From Conchocele bisecta (taxonomy: Eukaryota > Mollusca > Bivalvia > Lucinida > Thyasiridae), in assembly GCA_029237695.1 (NCBI GenBank), contig CM055266.1, positions 113,291,370 to 113,355,369 on the forward strand: a stretch of 64,000 nt of DNA, in the 5' to 3' direction. Position 1 is the stretch's first letter, and the number at the start of each line of letters is the position of its first letter. Below are positions 32,674 to 44,084 of this stretch, piece after piece. The notes under the pieces are model-generated. The model was not told the DNA's origin. It searched no databases and saw only the letters and a program-made list of their open reading frames with translations. The position numbers and the translations under genes were made by a program.

Positions 32674-33021
32674 ATGTGGCTGTGACTGGTGAAATGGGGC
32701 TTATCACATGAACTCCTCGTTATGCCGTGTTATTTATGGCACACGTGTAATAACACCTGGAGGGAATTTGATTGGCTGGTCGTATTATGCGCCAACGTTA
32801 TGTCCAATGAATACAATAGAGACGTTCCAAAATATATTTTAAACGTCATTAGAAGCATCCGTGACTCATTTAACTTACTGAAATTGTTGGAATGATCCCC
32901 AGTTTGGTAATATGAAGTGTTTACAAACAGGAACCTATTATATGACATATTTATAATAATTTTATTGCTAGAATTAAAACTATTTTTCTCTGTGGAGATT
33001 TTCCCAGTTACAGCCACATAC
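32674..33021. mobile_element. Family E ends around an unassigned segment
   Basis: Left end TGTGGCTGTGACTGGTGAAA and right end TTTTCCCAGTTACAGCCACA. The usual interior is replaced by about 280 bp of unassigned sequence, so this may be an insertion or a distant relative. Confidence 0.55.
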
Positions 33022-33025
33022 ATGA

Positions 33026-33257
33026 AGCAAGCCATGCGATTTTGTACCTAAGAAGATGTGCGTTATCTCATGACAAATGTTATGCTATTTTTCATAAATG
33101 ATGTCAGAAATTGACTAAACAGTTTCAGAGCATTTGCTATAAAAATTTCGTGAACATCCGACATCATTTACAGAAAATATCCCAGTTTCCGAAAATATAA
33201 TTTTCATGACAAATCGCACATCTTCTTCGGTACAAACTCACATCGCGTGTCTCATAT
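33026..33257. mobile_element. Family F element
   Basis: GCAAGCCATGCGATTTTGTA and right end CATCGCGTGTCTCAT, with inner AAATGATGTCAGAAATTGAC. Confidence 0.78.
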
Positions 33258-33260
33258 GAA

Positions 33261-33695
33261 CAAGGTGTATGATCACGTGGTACTAACAACAACAGCAAGT
33301 ACTGAAACTTCCAGAATCCATCCGATTCAAAGTACGGATTATTTTACATTGTCCTTATTACGTAACGGATTTTGATGAAATATGGCGCATCAAACGCGTC
33401 TTGTTAAGCTGCATTTGGTGGTATCTGGCATTTGGCCCAAACGTCTGTCGTTTTTGGGAAGAATCGATTTCCGTGTCGGTAGACACGGAAATAGATTCTT
33501 CGCAAAAACGACATAAGTCTGTGCCGAACTACATGGACGACCGAATGCAGCTCATCAATACACGTTTGCTGCGCCAATTTCATCACAATCCGTTTCATAT
33601 TAAGGAAAATATAAAATAATACTTACTTTCGAGTGGGCAAGATTTCAACACTTTCAGCCACTGTTGTTGTTATTACCACGTGATCATGTACCTTG
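33261..33695. mobile_element. Family M palindrome (about 435 bp)
   Basis: CAAGGTGTATGATCACGTGG ... CCACGTGATCATGTACCTTG, with inner GAAGAATCGATTTCCGTGTC. Flanked by ATGAA on both sides (possible target duplication). Lies in intron 1 of gene 3. Confidence 0.85.
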
Positions 33696-33843
33696 ATGAA
33701 GGGGCCAGTAGAAGAATAGGTATAAGTAGGATCCCTAGATGTAGCTCCCTACGTCATCCAACCCCTTCATATACGCAGATACATTTTGTAATTTGGAAGG
33801 GAAGACGTAATGTATTGCTGGTTGCATATTTACTAATTCACAT

Positions 33844-34353
33844 ATTAAAGGTACATGCCCACTCAGTGGGCACAACATGTTCTTTATGGGAATTAAACAA
33901 GTGTATAATTGTGTCACTATTCTACAAGTTATAACAATTACGGGTGCCAGCTATACAGATTAACATTTAGTAATATTTTATTTTACTGATAGTGACGCGC
34001 GGTGGTATCAGGCTATTTTCATATGCAAGTGAGGCATGATATATTTTAATTATTTATACTAATTAAATGCGTCACATAAACAAATAATATTTTCGACAGA
34101 TTATAAAGTATGATCATTGCACATCAAACAATAAATACAGATAATAAATAGTAATGTCCGTTAGTATTTTAATGAAACACGGTTATCGTCCCTGATATCA
34201 GTGTGCAAATTTACGTCCGATATAAAATGTATAATAATGCCAATTAATACGTGAGGTAATGATGAATGAATGTTTATTTTGCTAGAAATGTCTCAGATGA
34301 TGTCTCTGATATAAAGAATATGTTGTGCCTACTGAGTGGGCATGTACCTTTAA
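33844..34353. mobile_element. Family N element (full, about 510 bp)
   Basis: Ends TTAAAGGTACATGCCCACTC and inverse GAGTGGGCATGTACCTTTAA. Internal blocks ATAGTGACGCGCGGTGGTAT and AATGAAACACGGTTATCG. It is the reference copy for the family. Confidence 0.85.
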
Positions 34354-34454
34354 TGTCTCCACCGCTCGGGGTTTTGTCATACAGGTCGATATTTCCCATA
34401 AGCGGGAATTAGACTGTCAAAACTTTGCGTCCGTAACATTGGTTATCATCATCA

Positions 34455-34570
34455 CTGCATATGCAGCCTATGTATAATAAATGTAAATTTATCAATTGAA
34501 ATTTCCAGATGATCCTATATTTGCACTTACGAACATTTTAGTCGTACGAAGATTAGTGAAACGGGCCCCA
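34455..34570. mobile_element. Family A right-half fragment
   Basis: From the TGCATATGCAGCCTATG centre to GAAACGGGCCCC. The left half is missing. Confidence 0.8.
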
Positions 34571-34754
34571 GGTGTTTGAACATATGATAAGTATGTTGGT
34601 GTCATACATATGAGTATTTTGGTGGATTTTAGGTAGATTTGGGTGGATTTCGTTGTTTTTTTTTGGTAATTTACATAGTTTTGTGAAACTTCTAATGCTC
34701 AATTATTACAGTCACTTACTCATCAATCACCGAAATATTAACCGTTTTTCAAGA

Positions 34755-35190
34755 ACCTGGGGGCCGTTTCACTAAACTTCGTACGACTAACATACGATTT
34801 TCGTATGATGGCTCATTAGGGACATGTCTTCGCTTCTTTCAATCAATGCGTATAGAAACAAAGATTAACCCTTTGAACCCGAAAGCCCGCTATAGCGGTT
34901 TATGCAAACAGTGTAGATCCAGATGAGCTGGCTCGTAACGATCTGTACATTTTGCAAGTAATTTTCATATTTTTAAAATTCAAACAGCCCCTTTTCATAA
35001 ATGGATTAGTCAGGTTAATAAACTTGTACATTCGTTTTCACGCGGCGAAACAAAATATTAAGAACCTTCAATTCGTTCCTTCGTTTCTACGCTGTGTAGA
35101 GACGAACATTAATGTTCTTTTTCGTCATCATGCGGCGTTATGGTGAATGAACGAACTTAATTTATATGCGACAATGAAACGAAATATCCC
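34755..35190. mobile_element. Fragments of families A, C and S
   Basis: 34755-34797 is a family A left end. 34865-35015 is a family C left half (TTAACCCTTTGAACCCGAAA) lacking its right TTAA. Around these, TGGCTCATTAGGGACATGTC and the inverse-like GAAATATCCCTAACGGG delimit a family S unit with TTCGTTCCTTCGTTTC motifs, related to 39.24-39.48 kb. Confidence 0.55.
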
Positions 35191-35260
35191 TAACGGGATC
35201 CGCACCGTCTGACCAGGATCTACACTGATATACACTGATTGCCATTCCATTAACAAGCTA

Positions 35261-35640
35261 TAATTCCAGTACAAAAATATTTACACAATTCCCTAACATT
35301 TGATTGGCCCGTAGCATCAAATAGCGTCTATGTCCACAATTTATATCCCAGTAAACTCCCACGCCGAACTACTTTCTACAGGTGCGTTGTCAGTGCTGTC
35401 AATGGAAACAAATGACTGCCGTCTGTCAAAATAAACACATTTTCTTGATGCATTTGTTTCAAATGCTGGAATTATAAGGAATTAATGGCCTTTTTGTGGA
35501 ATTTATCGGGGATATAAAATTGGAAAAGTCGCGGGAATTCTGGACGAGGCCTTCCGGCCTTCGTCCAGTATTCCTGCGACTTTTCCAAGTTTATGCCCCG
35601 ATAAATTCCACAAAAAGGCCATTCATTCCTATAATACATT
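35261..35640 (-). mobile_element. Family J element
   Basis: Tail (TATAATTCCAGTACAAAAAT, TTGATTGGCCCGTAGCATC) then the GGAAAAGTCGCGGGAATTCT hairpin. The tail has extra inserted bases near 35310 and 35390. Confidence 0.78.
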
Positions 35641-35720
35641 TCATTATCAGATTACACGAGTGTGATATTTGATCACCAGCTACAATGGTCACAAAACCCA
35701 TAGGCCCCATGCATAAGTTC
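35641..35720. mobile_element. Family E right-part fragment
   Basis: ATTATCAGATTACACGAGTG, TACAATGGTCACAAAACCCA, then similarity ends. Confidence 0.55.
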
Positions 35721-35780
35721 GGAAGACGCTCATATACAATATAAATTACAAGACAATGTCAAGAGATCCATGCCAATCGT

Positions 35781-35840
35781 CAGTGGGGTCCAACCTGTTG
35801 TGTTCGTTCGTGTGTGCACTTACACGCTGACCCCACTGTA
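35781..35840. mobile_element. Family H, partly collapsed copy
   Basis: The left arm is reduced to CAGTGGGGTC; the right arm GTGTGTGCACTTACACGCTG, ACCCCACTGTA is complete. It ends 88 bp before the exon 2 acceptor of gene 3. Confidence 0.8.
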
Positions 35841-35928
35841 CCAGCAAAATATACAGCACAGTTGCGGTTTTGTTTCAATTGTTATTTGTGTCAAACAAAC
35901 CTCACACACTGACACTTATACATTCCAG

Positions 35929-36255
35929 TGTTCGTTTGAGGAAGTGCTAGCGGAGCCGGAGAGCATCCGCAGTATCGACTGTGTCTGGCGCCTCTCCTAC
36001 ACCTGTTTCAACTGCTGGCTTAACCTCTGCTACAAGATCTCCACGCTCTGCTGCGGCATCTGTATCGCCGCCGAGTGGGGCTGCGAGTTCGCCGGGATCG
36101 CATTCTGGCACATCTGGTACATCACGCCCATGATGCGTGTCATGGAGATCAACTGCACCGCTCTCCAGAAGATCTACTCGCTCTGCGTGTCATGCTGTCT
36201 GGAACCCTGCTGCGAGGCGTGTGGAAAAATATTCCACGCATTCGAGAAATCGTGA
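35929..36255 (+). CDS. Caveolin gene 3, exon 2 (caveolin domain)
   Basis: This exon encodes 108 residues, giving a 127-residue predicted protein. The acceptor is ACATTCCAG|TGT, phase 0. It has the most divergent signature of the six (FEEVLAEPESIRS). Then follow DCVWRLSYTCFNCWLNLCYK, hairpin GICIAAEWGCEFAGIAFWHIWYITP, and C-terminal INCTALQKIYSLCVSCC, LEPCCEACGKIFHAFEKS. There are 16 cysteines, including paired CC three times. It groups with genes 2 and 5. The function is inferred as caveolin-type membrane scaffold. The upstream in-frame ATG at 35770 lies in intron and repeat and is not used. Confidence 0.9.
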   Translation, partial: CSFEEVLAEPESIRSIDCVWRLSYTCFNCWLNLCYKISTLCCGICIAAEWGCEFAGIAFWHIWYITPMMRVMEINCTALQKIYSLCVSCCLEPCCEACGKIFHAFEKS

Positions 36256-36283
36256 GCGGGACGAGGGAAGTGGCTGGTGGGTG

Positions 36284-36665
36284 TAATTATTTGTGGTTGT
36301 GACTGGATAAATATGGTGTATGGGGGTTGTGGCTACTGTAGCGTCCAATACAATGGCTTGTTAAAGGCATGGTGAGTGAAGCTACTTGTGGGGACGTGGA
36401 TCTAACTATTTGTAGCTTAACCCGAATGTTCTTGGGTTATTTGTGGCTGTGACTGGTTAAATGTGGCGTATGGATTTGTGATCGACTACTGTAGCTTCGG
36501 ATGAAATAGCACACCCTTGTCACCTGTTAACGATCTACATGTATAGTATTTGTTCAAACATGGCAGGTGTTACACTGATGGAATGGCGAATAGTGCAGAT
36601 CCTGATCAGACTGTGCGGATGCACAGGCTGATTTGGATATACACTGGTTGCAAAACCCATAGACA
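36284..36665. mobile_element. Family E elements, rearranged
   Basis: Three left ends (GTGGTTGTGACTGGATAAAT at 36293, GTGGCTGTGACTGGTTAAAT at 36441) and one right part (CAGATCCTGATCAGACTGTG, TGGTTGCAAAACCCATAG) lie together. The segment GTGGGGACGTGGATCTAACT recurs in altered form at 36680. Confidence 0.6.
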
Positions 36666-36733
36666 CAGTGAAGCGGCCGATGGAGACGAGGATCTACCTA
36701 TTCGTAGCTTAACCCGAATTTTCTGGCTGTCAC

Positions 36734-37045
36734 GAATTTGCACTTACGAACATTTTAGTCATACGAATTTTAGTGAAATGGGCCCCAGGTGTGTCAGATT
36801 ATATTCGTATATCTTGTACTCAAATCGTTTCACTAAACTTCGAACGACTCAAAATTAAAACTCACAATAACATTTGCTCTGACAGCCGATATTGGAAAAT
36901 CTTTCGTGGATGTGCATCATTGAATGACATGAACCCGTACGTACAAAATGGCTGAATTAGAGGAGCACATTAATGTGAGAAACAAATGCATAGAAATCGT
37001 CGTACGAACATTTATATCGTACGAAGTTTAGTGAAACGGGTCCCC
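36734..37045. mobile_element. Family A fragment and diverged family A element
   Basis: 36734-36788 is a right end only (GCACTTACGAACATTTTAGT). 36825-37045 has both family A ends (GTTTCACTAAACTTCGAACG, GAAGTTTAGTGAAACGGG) but an unrelated interior without the GCATATGC centre. Confidence 0.65.
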
Positions 37046-37084
37046 GGAAAAACTGTTCGTATACTGTTATTTCCAATCTTGGAT

Positions 37085-37290
37085 CACGAATGATTTGTAG
37101 CCTATACACTACAGCCGGCGCTAATCTTGTCAATTTCTTTATTTCTTGATTGGCTGAGCCTGAGCTGTAACACAGATCAGGCTCAGAAAATCAACGTGTT
37201 TAACTGCGAGTTGACATTTGCCAATAAATATTCATAAACGTTGAAAAGTTGGCAATATTTACACAGGCGGTTGTGTACATGTGTATGTGT
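37085..37290. mobile_element. Family L element
   Basis: Core TTGATTGGCTGAGCCTGAGC and inverse-like GATCAGGCTCAGAAAATCAA; right end GGCAATATTTACACAGGCGG. Other copies are at 39.5, 51.8, 52.7, 53.7, 53.9 and 60.3 kb. Confidence 0.7.
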
Positions 37291-37520
37291 ATTTTCCAAT
37301 TGACTGGCTACTATTGTGTATCAAACGTAAAGCCGCCGTGCAATGAAAGGGCTCTGAAGATGAAGATGTATAAGTCCATAAGGATTTAACGCAGTGAAAA
37401 CCATTCAAATTAAATCTTTCTAAGTGCCCGGTTTAGAGAGGTTCAACTGTATGAGTCCACAAGGGATTTATTTAATGGCCTGTTCGACTATTGTACAGCT
37501 GCGTGGAATGGTAAATATAT

Positions 37521-37831
37521 GTAGCCGATTTCACCAAAATTGCAAAGTATACTTATCTTGCTAAGTACACGTTGAGGGAGAAATTTTTAATTTAATGATA
37601 AATTTATTAACTTTTATTATGCTGAATTTATTACATTATCACAGCCATTTTGGCTGTGATAATGTAATAAATTCAGTATACGATACTAATTCTGCATACT
37701 TTTAATCATCAAATATATGCAGTGGTTAGTTCTATATGAAATCATGCATTTCGGGAAAAATAAATGTTTACTCCTTCAAAGTATGCTTCGCTAGATAAGT
37801 ATGCTTAGCAATTTTGGCGAAATTGGCTACA
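37521..37831. mobile_element. Family D element
   Basis: GTAGCCGATTTCACCAAAAT ... ATTTTGGCGAAATTGGCTAC; central hairpin TATCACAGCCATTTTGGCTG. An orphan family B right end lies just upstream at 37425-37452. Confidence 0.85.
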
Positions 37832-38044
37832 GAACTGTGATACTTTCATGCCGAGTGTTCGGTGAAATATACTTACATCATGAACGACATACAAACTCAT
37901 TTCCCACGTGAAACATCTACATACAGCTGGTCAGTCGCAATCGAATCTATCATTTGGCGACAAGACTTACAAATATAATAAGGTAAAACATTTTAAATTG
38001 TGACCAATCGCAGTCTGATCAGGGTCTAAAATGCTTGATATTTG

Positions 38045-38475
38045 TGGATGTGGCTGGAGAAATGTGGTGTATTGGTTTTGTGACCAGAGTAGATCCAGAT
38101 CAGCATGTCTGATCAGGAACTGCACTGTTCGCCGTCCATCAATGAAACATCTGGCATGCTTTTAACAATGAGTATAGATTGTTTTCTGTAGCAGATTTCA
38201 TAAAAATTGCAAAGTATACTTATCTAACCACTTATTATACTGAATGTATTACATTATCACAGCCAAAATGGCTGTGATAATGTAATAAATTCAGTATAAT
38301 AAAAATTAATAAATATATCCTTAAATTGAAAATTTCTCCCTTAAAGTATACTTTGCTGGATAAATATACTTTGCGATTTTGGTGAAATAGGCTACTGGCT
38401 ACAGGATTGTGCTAATGGATTATGAGCTACACTGATCACAAATACCGTACGCCGCAATTCTCCAGTCGCGGCCAC
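38045..38475. mobile_element. Family E element with nested family D
   Basis: Family E left end GTGGCTGGAGAAATGTGG and right end TTCTCCAGTCGCGGCCACAT enclose a family D copy at 38188-38397. That copy is inverted and shortened (central hairpin AGCCAAAATGGCT). Confidence 0.78.
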
Positions 38476-39154
38476 ATTTAAAAGAACTATACATTACGCT
38501 TCTAATACATTCATGTTGGATTCGCATCTGAAAGAAATACAAAAAATAAGGTATTTGTGCGGAATACAGTCCCCGAACTCGCCGACCATTAACAACGACT
38601 CATGGCGACCATTTTGATTTTGTTTTTTCGAATTTATTTTTTGCGAACCACACATTTCTTTAATTAACAGTACATGCAGACGAATCGCTGTGCCAAATTT
38701 TGCACTTTTGACCGGTATGTAACGATCAAATCACTACGTGACCGGACTATGTGGTTTGTGGAGTCGACTATTGTTCATCGACGACTATCGTTTAAGTGGG
38801 AAAAGTAACTTTTGGCCGCTGCAGTTAATTTCAAATTATCAATTTCACGCCCTCGGACAATATGCATTTAATGCAATATTCCAAATAAATGGGCAGACAG
38901 CAAAATGTTTTCGACATTTGTGACCAAGACACATTAGAAGCTTTTACATAAACACAAATATGCTGCTCTATTAGTGCTCCTTACCTATGCAGGAATGGGA
39001 AATATCTCGGTGCAGACTCTTTAAAATTATCAAATTCTGAGGTCTAACAATAAAATAAACAATAACAACCAAACCTTGCAAGCGATTGCATGTACTTTAA
39101 TAAATCAATTTTGTCCAAATCGTACTTTTGTCCGTGATTTTAAACTATATATGA
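38476..39154. other. Unassigned spacer (convergent gap)
   Basis: No gene or recurrent repeat recognised. Confidence 0.4.
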
Positions 39155-39480
39155 GACAAGCTCTGTGATTTTGGACCTAAGAATATGTCCGATTTTCATT
39201 CACTAAACTATTCAAAATATATGGTGGCTCGCTAGGGACATTTCGTTTGTTCGTTCCTTCGCCGCGAAGGAACGAATATGAAGGATACTAAACTTCGTTA
39301 CATCCCCGATTCACTGATTCGCATTCCTGCGTCCCATCGCCTCACATGTCACGAAGTCGAAGAAAGGAAAAACAAACTAAAATATGCACACGCCAATTAG
39401 CTCCTCTAAATCTTCGGTCTTTAGCGATCCAAATTTCGGTTTTGTCGTTTCTTCGTTCCTTCGCTGCGTTGTAACGAAGT
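39155..39480. mobile_element. Family F fragment and family S unit
   Basis: 39155-39220 has GAGACAAGCTCTGTGATTTT. 39225-39480 has GGCTCGCTAGGGACATTTCG and an inverted CGTTCCTTCGCCGCGAAGGA core, followed by more CGTTTCTTCGTTCC units. Confidence 0.55.
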
Positions 39481-39710
39481 TTAAAGTTCTTATTACCAGT
39501 GTTATAGTACACAATCGCCTGCGTCAATCTTGCCCATATTATCAACGTTTCTGAACATTTATTGGCAATAACGAATCGTAAGCAAGCAATTTGATTGTCT
39601 GAGCCTCAGTCAATCAAGCTGCTTGCTCTCAAGTACAATATTCACGTATTTTGCAATACAAACCTTGACACATAATGGCAAGATTAACGCAGGCAGTAGT
39701 GTAGTCACAC
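39481..39710. mobile_element. Family L element
   Basis: ACAATCGCCTGCGTCAATCT left, core TTTGATTGTCTGAGCCTCAG, right end AAGATTAACGCAGGCAGTAG. Confidence 0.7.
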
Positions 39711-39776
39711 ATACAATTTAGATAGAGTCAGGTTGTATGGGAAACTCCATGTTGCTTTAAACATTTGTTATATATT

Positions 39777-40256
39777 TAAAGGTACATGTCCGCTCAGTAG
39801 GTACAAAATGTTCTTCATGGGAATTAAATAAATGTATAATTGTGTCACTATCCCACCAGTTCTAAAACTTACGAGAGCCCGCTATACAGATATAATAATT
39901 TAGTAATATTTATTTTACTGATAGTGACTCGCGGTAGTATCAGGCTATTTTCACATGCAAATGAGGCATGATCTGTTTTAATAAAATGCGTCACCGGAAA
40001 AATTAATATTTTCGATAGATTATAAAGTATGATCATATCACATCGGAAAATACATACCAGAGAATACATAGTAATGTCCGTTAACATTTTAAGGAAACAC
40101 GGTTATCGCCCCTGATATCAGTGTGGAAATTTACGTCTGATATAAAATGTATAATAATGTCAATCAATACGTGGGCTAATGATGGTGAATGAATGTTTAT
40201 TTTCATGTCTATATAAAGAACATTTTGTGCCTACTGAGTGGGCATGTACCTTTAAA
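39777..40256. mobile_element. Family N element (about 480 bp)
   Basis: TTTAAAGGTACATGTCCGCT ... GGGCATGTACCTTTAAA. Collinear with the 33.8 kb copy. Confidence 0.83.
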
Positions 40257-40414
40257 CATTTGTTATATATTTAATATTAATCAATTACCGTGTTTGTTTC
40301 CTATATATAAACTTATATTCAGTAAACTGTCTTATTTCTATAAATGAAATAGGTTCCTACGTGACGGCTGTAGCAAAATATCGCCAGACATCATTGCCCG
40401 CTCTATGTAGTACA

Positions 40415-40725
40415 TGCAGACTCACCCAGTGTCTACACTGTTTTCCAGACAAGCGGGTATATTTTCACCATGGTTCCGCAATTGCGGATATCACTGAAGA
40501 CATGTGGCTTATGGGTTTTGCCACCAGTGTAGATCCATATCACACTGTTCGCAATTCCATCAATGAAACACCCGCCATGCTTCTAACAAGCAATATAGAT
40601 CGTTATCACGCTACATGAGTGTGCTACTTGATCGATCTGGAGCTACATTGGTCACCAATCCCGTAATACATAGTTCTCCATGTACTACCACATACAGTGA
40701 AACCCCTCTAAACCGGACACCCTGG
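40415..40725. mobile_element. Family E element with shared 5' segment and family B end
   Basis: 40415-40490 (CAGTGTCTACACTGTTTTCC, AAGCGGGTATATTTTCACCA) recurs at 45715-45785, before another family E copy. Family E continues through AGTGTAGATCCATATCACAC to CCATGTACTACCACATA. A family B left end (CAGTGAAACCCCTCTAAACC) follows at 40697. Confidence 0.65.
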
Positions 40726-41249
40726 GAGGGTGATTTGATTTGAATGATGTCGCATGACGTCACGCTCGTTCAACAATTAAGTTTAGTATGCGGTATAAAT
40801 TAAACACATGATTAGTGCCGTCGATACGCATGTTTCGCCCCGACAACTTTATAGGGGCTCGCTAAGTCTTGCCCCAATAAAATTATATAATGCTCAACAG
40901 AATATATTTTATATTCGACGGCACTAACCATGTATTTACTATATTGTTTGCCCTAGTTTCTCGACCAATGAAAGCATAGCATTTCATCTCAATTAATCAC
41001 ATATTGCAGCTCTGTCTCCAATATATACTAAATGTATTCATTAAATGTTCCAAATACATTTATTTATATTAAATCCAGACGTCGCGGCTTGTTGTCAGAT
41101 ATTCACGTGACACGCATCCGGTTGTGACGTGTACATGTGCGCTGTGGTGTGAAACGGCCAATAACGTAGTAGTAATGCAAGTCGAAAGCGCGTATGGGCG
41201 GGACTTACATTGAAAGAGACATGTGTACGCGAAGAAGGCGGGGCAACCA
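40726..41249. other. Unassigned spacer
   Basis: 40805-40925 is a weak inverted repeat (GTGCCGTCGATACG ... TTCGACGGCAC). The rest is unassigned. Confidence 0.4.
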
Positions 41250-41340
41250 ATAAGTAAGTTATAGTTCACATACTGCATTTTTAATAAACTAATTTATTAA
41301 AAATTCAATATGTGAATTATAACTAATACTTATATAATAA
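41250..41340. repeat. Inverted repeat, TAAGTTATAGTTCACATA arms
   Basis: CCAATAAGTAAGTTATAGTT and its diverged inverse AACTAATACTTATATAATA around an AT-rich centre. Confidence 0.65.
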
Positions 41341-41493
41341 TAATAGGACTGCAGTAGTATGCTAGCAGATATGGCGATAGACTGGTCATAAACGGCTTAC
41401 GCCACGTTTCAAGTCACAACAACACTTTCAGAAACAGCATACTATGTAGTTGATGGACATTTCATTTACAAACTAACCGAGAGAAATGCAAAC

Positions 41494-41529
41494 AGATACT
41501 AGAAACACGAATATTCATGTTTCTAGTAT
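41494..41529. repeat. Small hairpin
   Basis: GATACTAGAAACACGAAT pairs with ATTCATGTTTCTAGTATC. Confidence 0.75.
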
Positions 41530-41559
41530 CGAGTTCCCACTGGTGGAATCTCTGATTAC

Positions 41560-41905
41560 ATGTGAATGGGATTGGAGAATAGGCTTAAGGAATTGTGACC
41601 TGTGTACTTCGTGATCAAATATCACATTCCAGTAACAAGGGGGCCGTTTCACTAAACTTCGTACGACTAAAATGTTCGTAAGTGAAAAATTATGACAGTC
41701 CGTAAATTTCACATTAACACTGTTTTCTTGTAAACAATTAATGGATTTACATTTATTGAGCACAGGCTGCATATGCAGCCGATCACGTGTTGTGTGTTCA
41801 CATACTGGAGAAATGGATCTTATGGGGTTTGTCTTGCGGTCAGTGTAGATCCAGATCAGACTGTGCATCTGAACAGGCTGATCAGGATATCATAAGTTCT
41901 ACACT
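41560..41905. mobile_element. Family E element with a nested half family A
   Basis: Family E pieces (GGGATTGGAGAATAGGCTT; GTCAGTGTAGATCCAGATCA) surround 41639-41781. That insert is a family A element cut exactly at its GCATATGCAGCC centre. Confidence 0.65.
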
Positions 41906-42576
41906 GGCCACGCATGTTCCAAGATCACTTTTATCAGCCGTTATAATTCGCTCTACGTTCTAAGCCAAACGCTGACCAGTATCGCGCTCCACTTATTTCA
42001 CATATTACAAGATGTAACCCCAATAAGTTACATATTACCAGATGTAATGACTTTCTGATTGACAGGAAATGGGAAATCAATACTCGGATGGTAGACTGCA
42101 TTATAAACCTGGCAAATTATAAGTACGTTTTTTGTTGGATTTTAAATTAACTAAATGCTCCGGCTGTTATCGCTCCCTCGCATTTAATTCCTTAAAAGTC
42201 CAATATGTGAACAATAGCATTGTACTAAAAGTGGGTGTCGAATACACCAGTGTCATTGGACTTGCTGATTTTCCGCTTCATAAGGCTTGGCAGATAGGAT
42301 ACATGTACATTTACATGTACGCTGGAAAATTATATGAGAATGCCTTCAGTCTTAGCAGGTAATTTTTTTTCTGGAACCCAATGAATAAGTTTGTTTCATG
42401 GATCAAGTGTCTTGATGGCCGTGAGTGACCTTTAAATACAATGGACCCAAAATGTAAATGGCATTTCACATGCATAACTCATACGCATAAACACGAACAA
42501 ACGGACATGTTACAAATAGACACATTTATTTACACACAAACATCCTTATACGAGTAATAAATACAAATATTAACCG
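41906..42576. other. Unassigned spacer
   Basis: No gene. A 76-codon frame at 42132-42362 has no recognisable domain and no splice support. Confidence 0.4.
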
Positions 42577-43022
42577 ATATGGGACGAGCCATGTGATTTA
42601 GAGGATGTGCGATATCTCATGATTTATGTTATAACATCGACGGTATTTTCTGTAAATGACGTTGAAAGTTGGCGAAATGTTCGGAGCAAATGCGGAACTT
42701 TGTTCCGCATTTGCTCCGAACATTTCGCCAACTTTCGACGTCATTTACAGAAAATATCACAGTGTCAGTAAATGTGGCTGTGACTGGAGAAATGGGGCTA
42801 CGCTATTCGCCATTCCACCCGTTATGCTTCTAACAAGCAATATAAATCGTCGTGAGGATACGTGAGTGTGCTATTTGACCAGGAGTTAAACTTGTCACAA
42901 ATTCCATAAACACCATTTATACAGTCACAGCCACATTTATAGAAAATATCACAGTTTCTGTAAATATTGTCAGGGAAAAATCGCACATCTTCTGAGGTAC
43001 CATATTACATGGATTGTCTCAA
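42577..43022. mobile_element. Family F element with nested family E
   Basis: Family F left part with perfect arms (ACGTTGAAAGTTGGCGAAAT, GTTCGGAGCAAATGCGGAA) runs to 42770. A short family E copy (GTGGCTGTGACTGGAGAAAT ... CAGTCACAGCCACATTTAT) occupies 42773-42938. The family F right end then resumes to TGGATTGTCTCA. Confidence 0.82.
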
Positions 43023-43445
43023 TAAGCCTTGTATTGTAAACATTGAATTGAATATTACCCATTCCCGAATTTGCAATAAACTTGAGAGAAAGAAACGAAA
43101 AAAATATAAATATAAATTTATTATCACAGTGAGCTCACAAATTTCCAGTATCACGTTCACGTTTGCTAGTCTACACAATCTCAAGATCGATGTTTGGACG
43201 GATGTTAGTCAAGGTTATATAAACTTCTCCATTTGGTAAATTAACTTGTTTTGTTGTTTCATGTGCGATGCACGCTCCTTCAACGTTTTTCATTGTAGCC
43301 GATAGACTTGTCCAAAATTCAAATATAATTAATACGCAGTCCGTTATTAACAATAAACTATCATTCTTTAACGATTAACACGTCTAGTTAGCATCCTGTC
43401 AATTTCGTGAGAAATGTCGCACCCTTCTTGCTATTTCTGCATATG
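43023..43445. other. 3' flank of caveolin gene 4
   Basis: No repeat recognised. On the - strand this follows the gene 4 stop, so it probably includes the 3' UTR. Confidence 0.35.
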
Positions 43446-43769
43446 CTACTTCTTAAACATATGGAATAGAAGACCACACGTCTGGCATACCGGCTCCAGG
43501 CAGCACCCAACACACTGGCCCCATAGCTTTTTGAGACACCCACAATTGATGTCCAACGTCTTGAAGCAGGGCGTGAAACACCAGATATGGATGAAGGACA
43601 GGTAGGCGAACTCGCAGCCCCACTCGGCGGCGATGAAGATGCCACAGAGGGTCGTGTATATCGTGTAGCAGAGTTTCTTCCAGCAGGTAAAGCAGGTGTA
43701 GGAGAGTCGCCAGACACAGTCGATGCTGTGGGTGCCGTCAGGCTCCGCCAACACATCCTCGAAGGCGCA
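43446..43769 (-). CDS. Caveolin gene 4, exon 2 (caveolin domain)
   Basis: This exon encodes 107 residues, giving a 127-residue predicted protein. The acceptor is CTTTCTTTCAG|TGC, phase 0. Signature FEDVLAEPDGTHS; scaffolding DCVWRLSYTCFTCWKKLCYT; hairpin GIFIAAEWGCEFAYLSFIHIW then CFTPC; C-terminal DINCGCLKKLWGQCVGCC, LEPVCQTCGLLFHMFKK. There are 16 cysteines. It is closely related to gene 1 (roughly nine residues in ten identical by eye) but on the opposite strand. Caveolin-family membrane scaffold; paralog identity unknown. Long open frames in the other phases across this exon also occur in gene 1 and reflect its GC-rich composition. Confidence 0.92.
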   Translation of the reverse strand, partial: CAFEDVLAEPDGTHSIDCVWRLSYTCFTCWKKLCYTIYTTLCGIFIAAEWGCEFAYLSFIHIWCFTPCFKTLDINCGCLKKLWGQCVGCCLEPVCQTCGLLFHMFKK

Positions 43770-44084
43770 CTGAAAGAAAGGGAAATCAGGTTGAACTTTT
43801 TCGGTTTTAACGTGAATAGCTCAATGGCTCTATTTCGGATCCTATAAGTAGTTTTATAATTTCAAATAAATTCCAGCAAACCATATCCAATATGGATGAT
43901 TGACTTTCCGTGACATTCCTAATATAAACACACGAACTGCGGTGCGGAAAACAAAACACTATATACCCTGCTTTTTTCTTCTTAAAATTTGCTTGTATAC
44001 GGTTTGAAACTGGAATGCGTAGACTCCTTACTTTTCTATTCGCTGCATTCAAATCAATGTTCCAAGGAATAATATGCCATATAC

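Noticed and set aside
35770..35928. In-frame extension upstream of gene 3 exon 2
   Set aside because: It translates a family H element and intron sequence; the acceptor at 35928/35929 and exon 1 at 32322 explain the gene better.
42132..42362. Possible small gene (76 codons)
   Set aside because: No recognisable motif, AT-rich composition unlike the caveolin exons, and no second exon.
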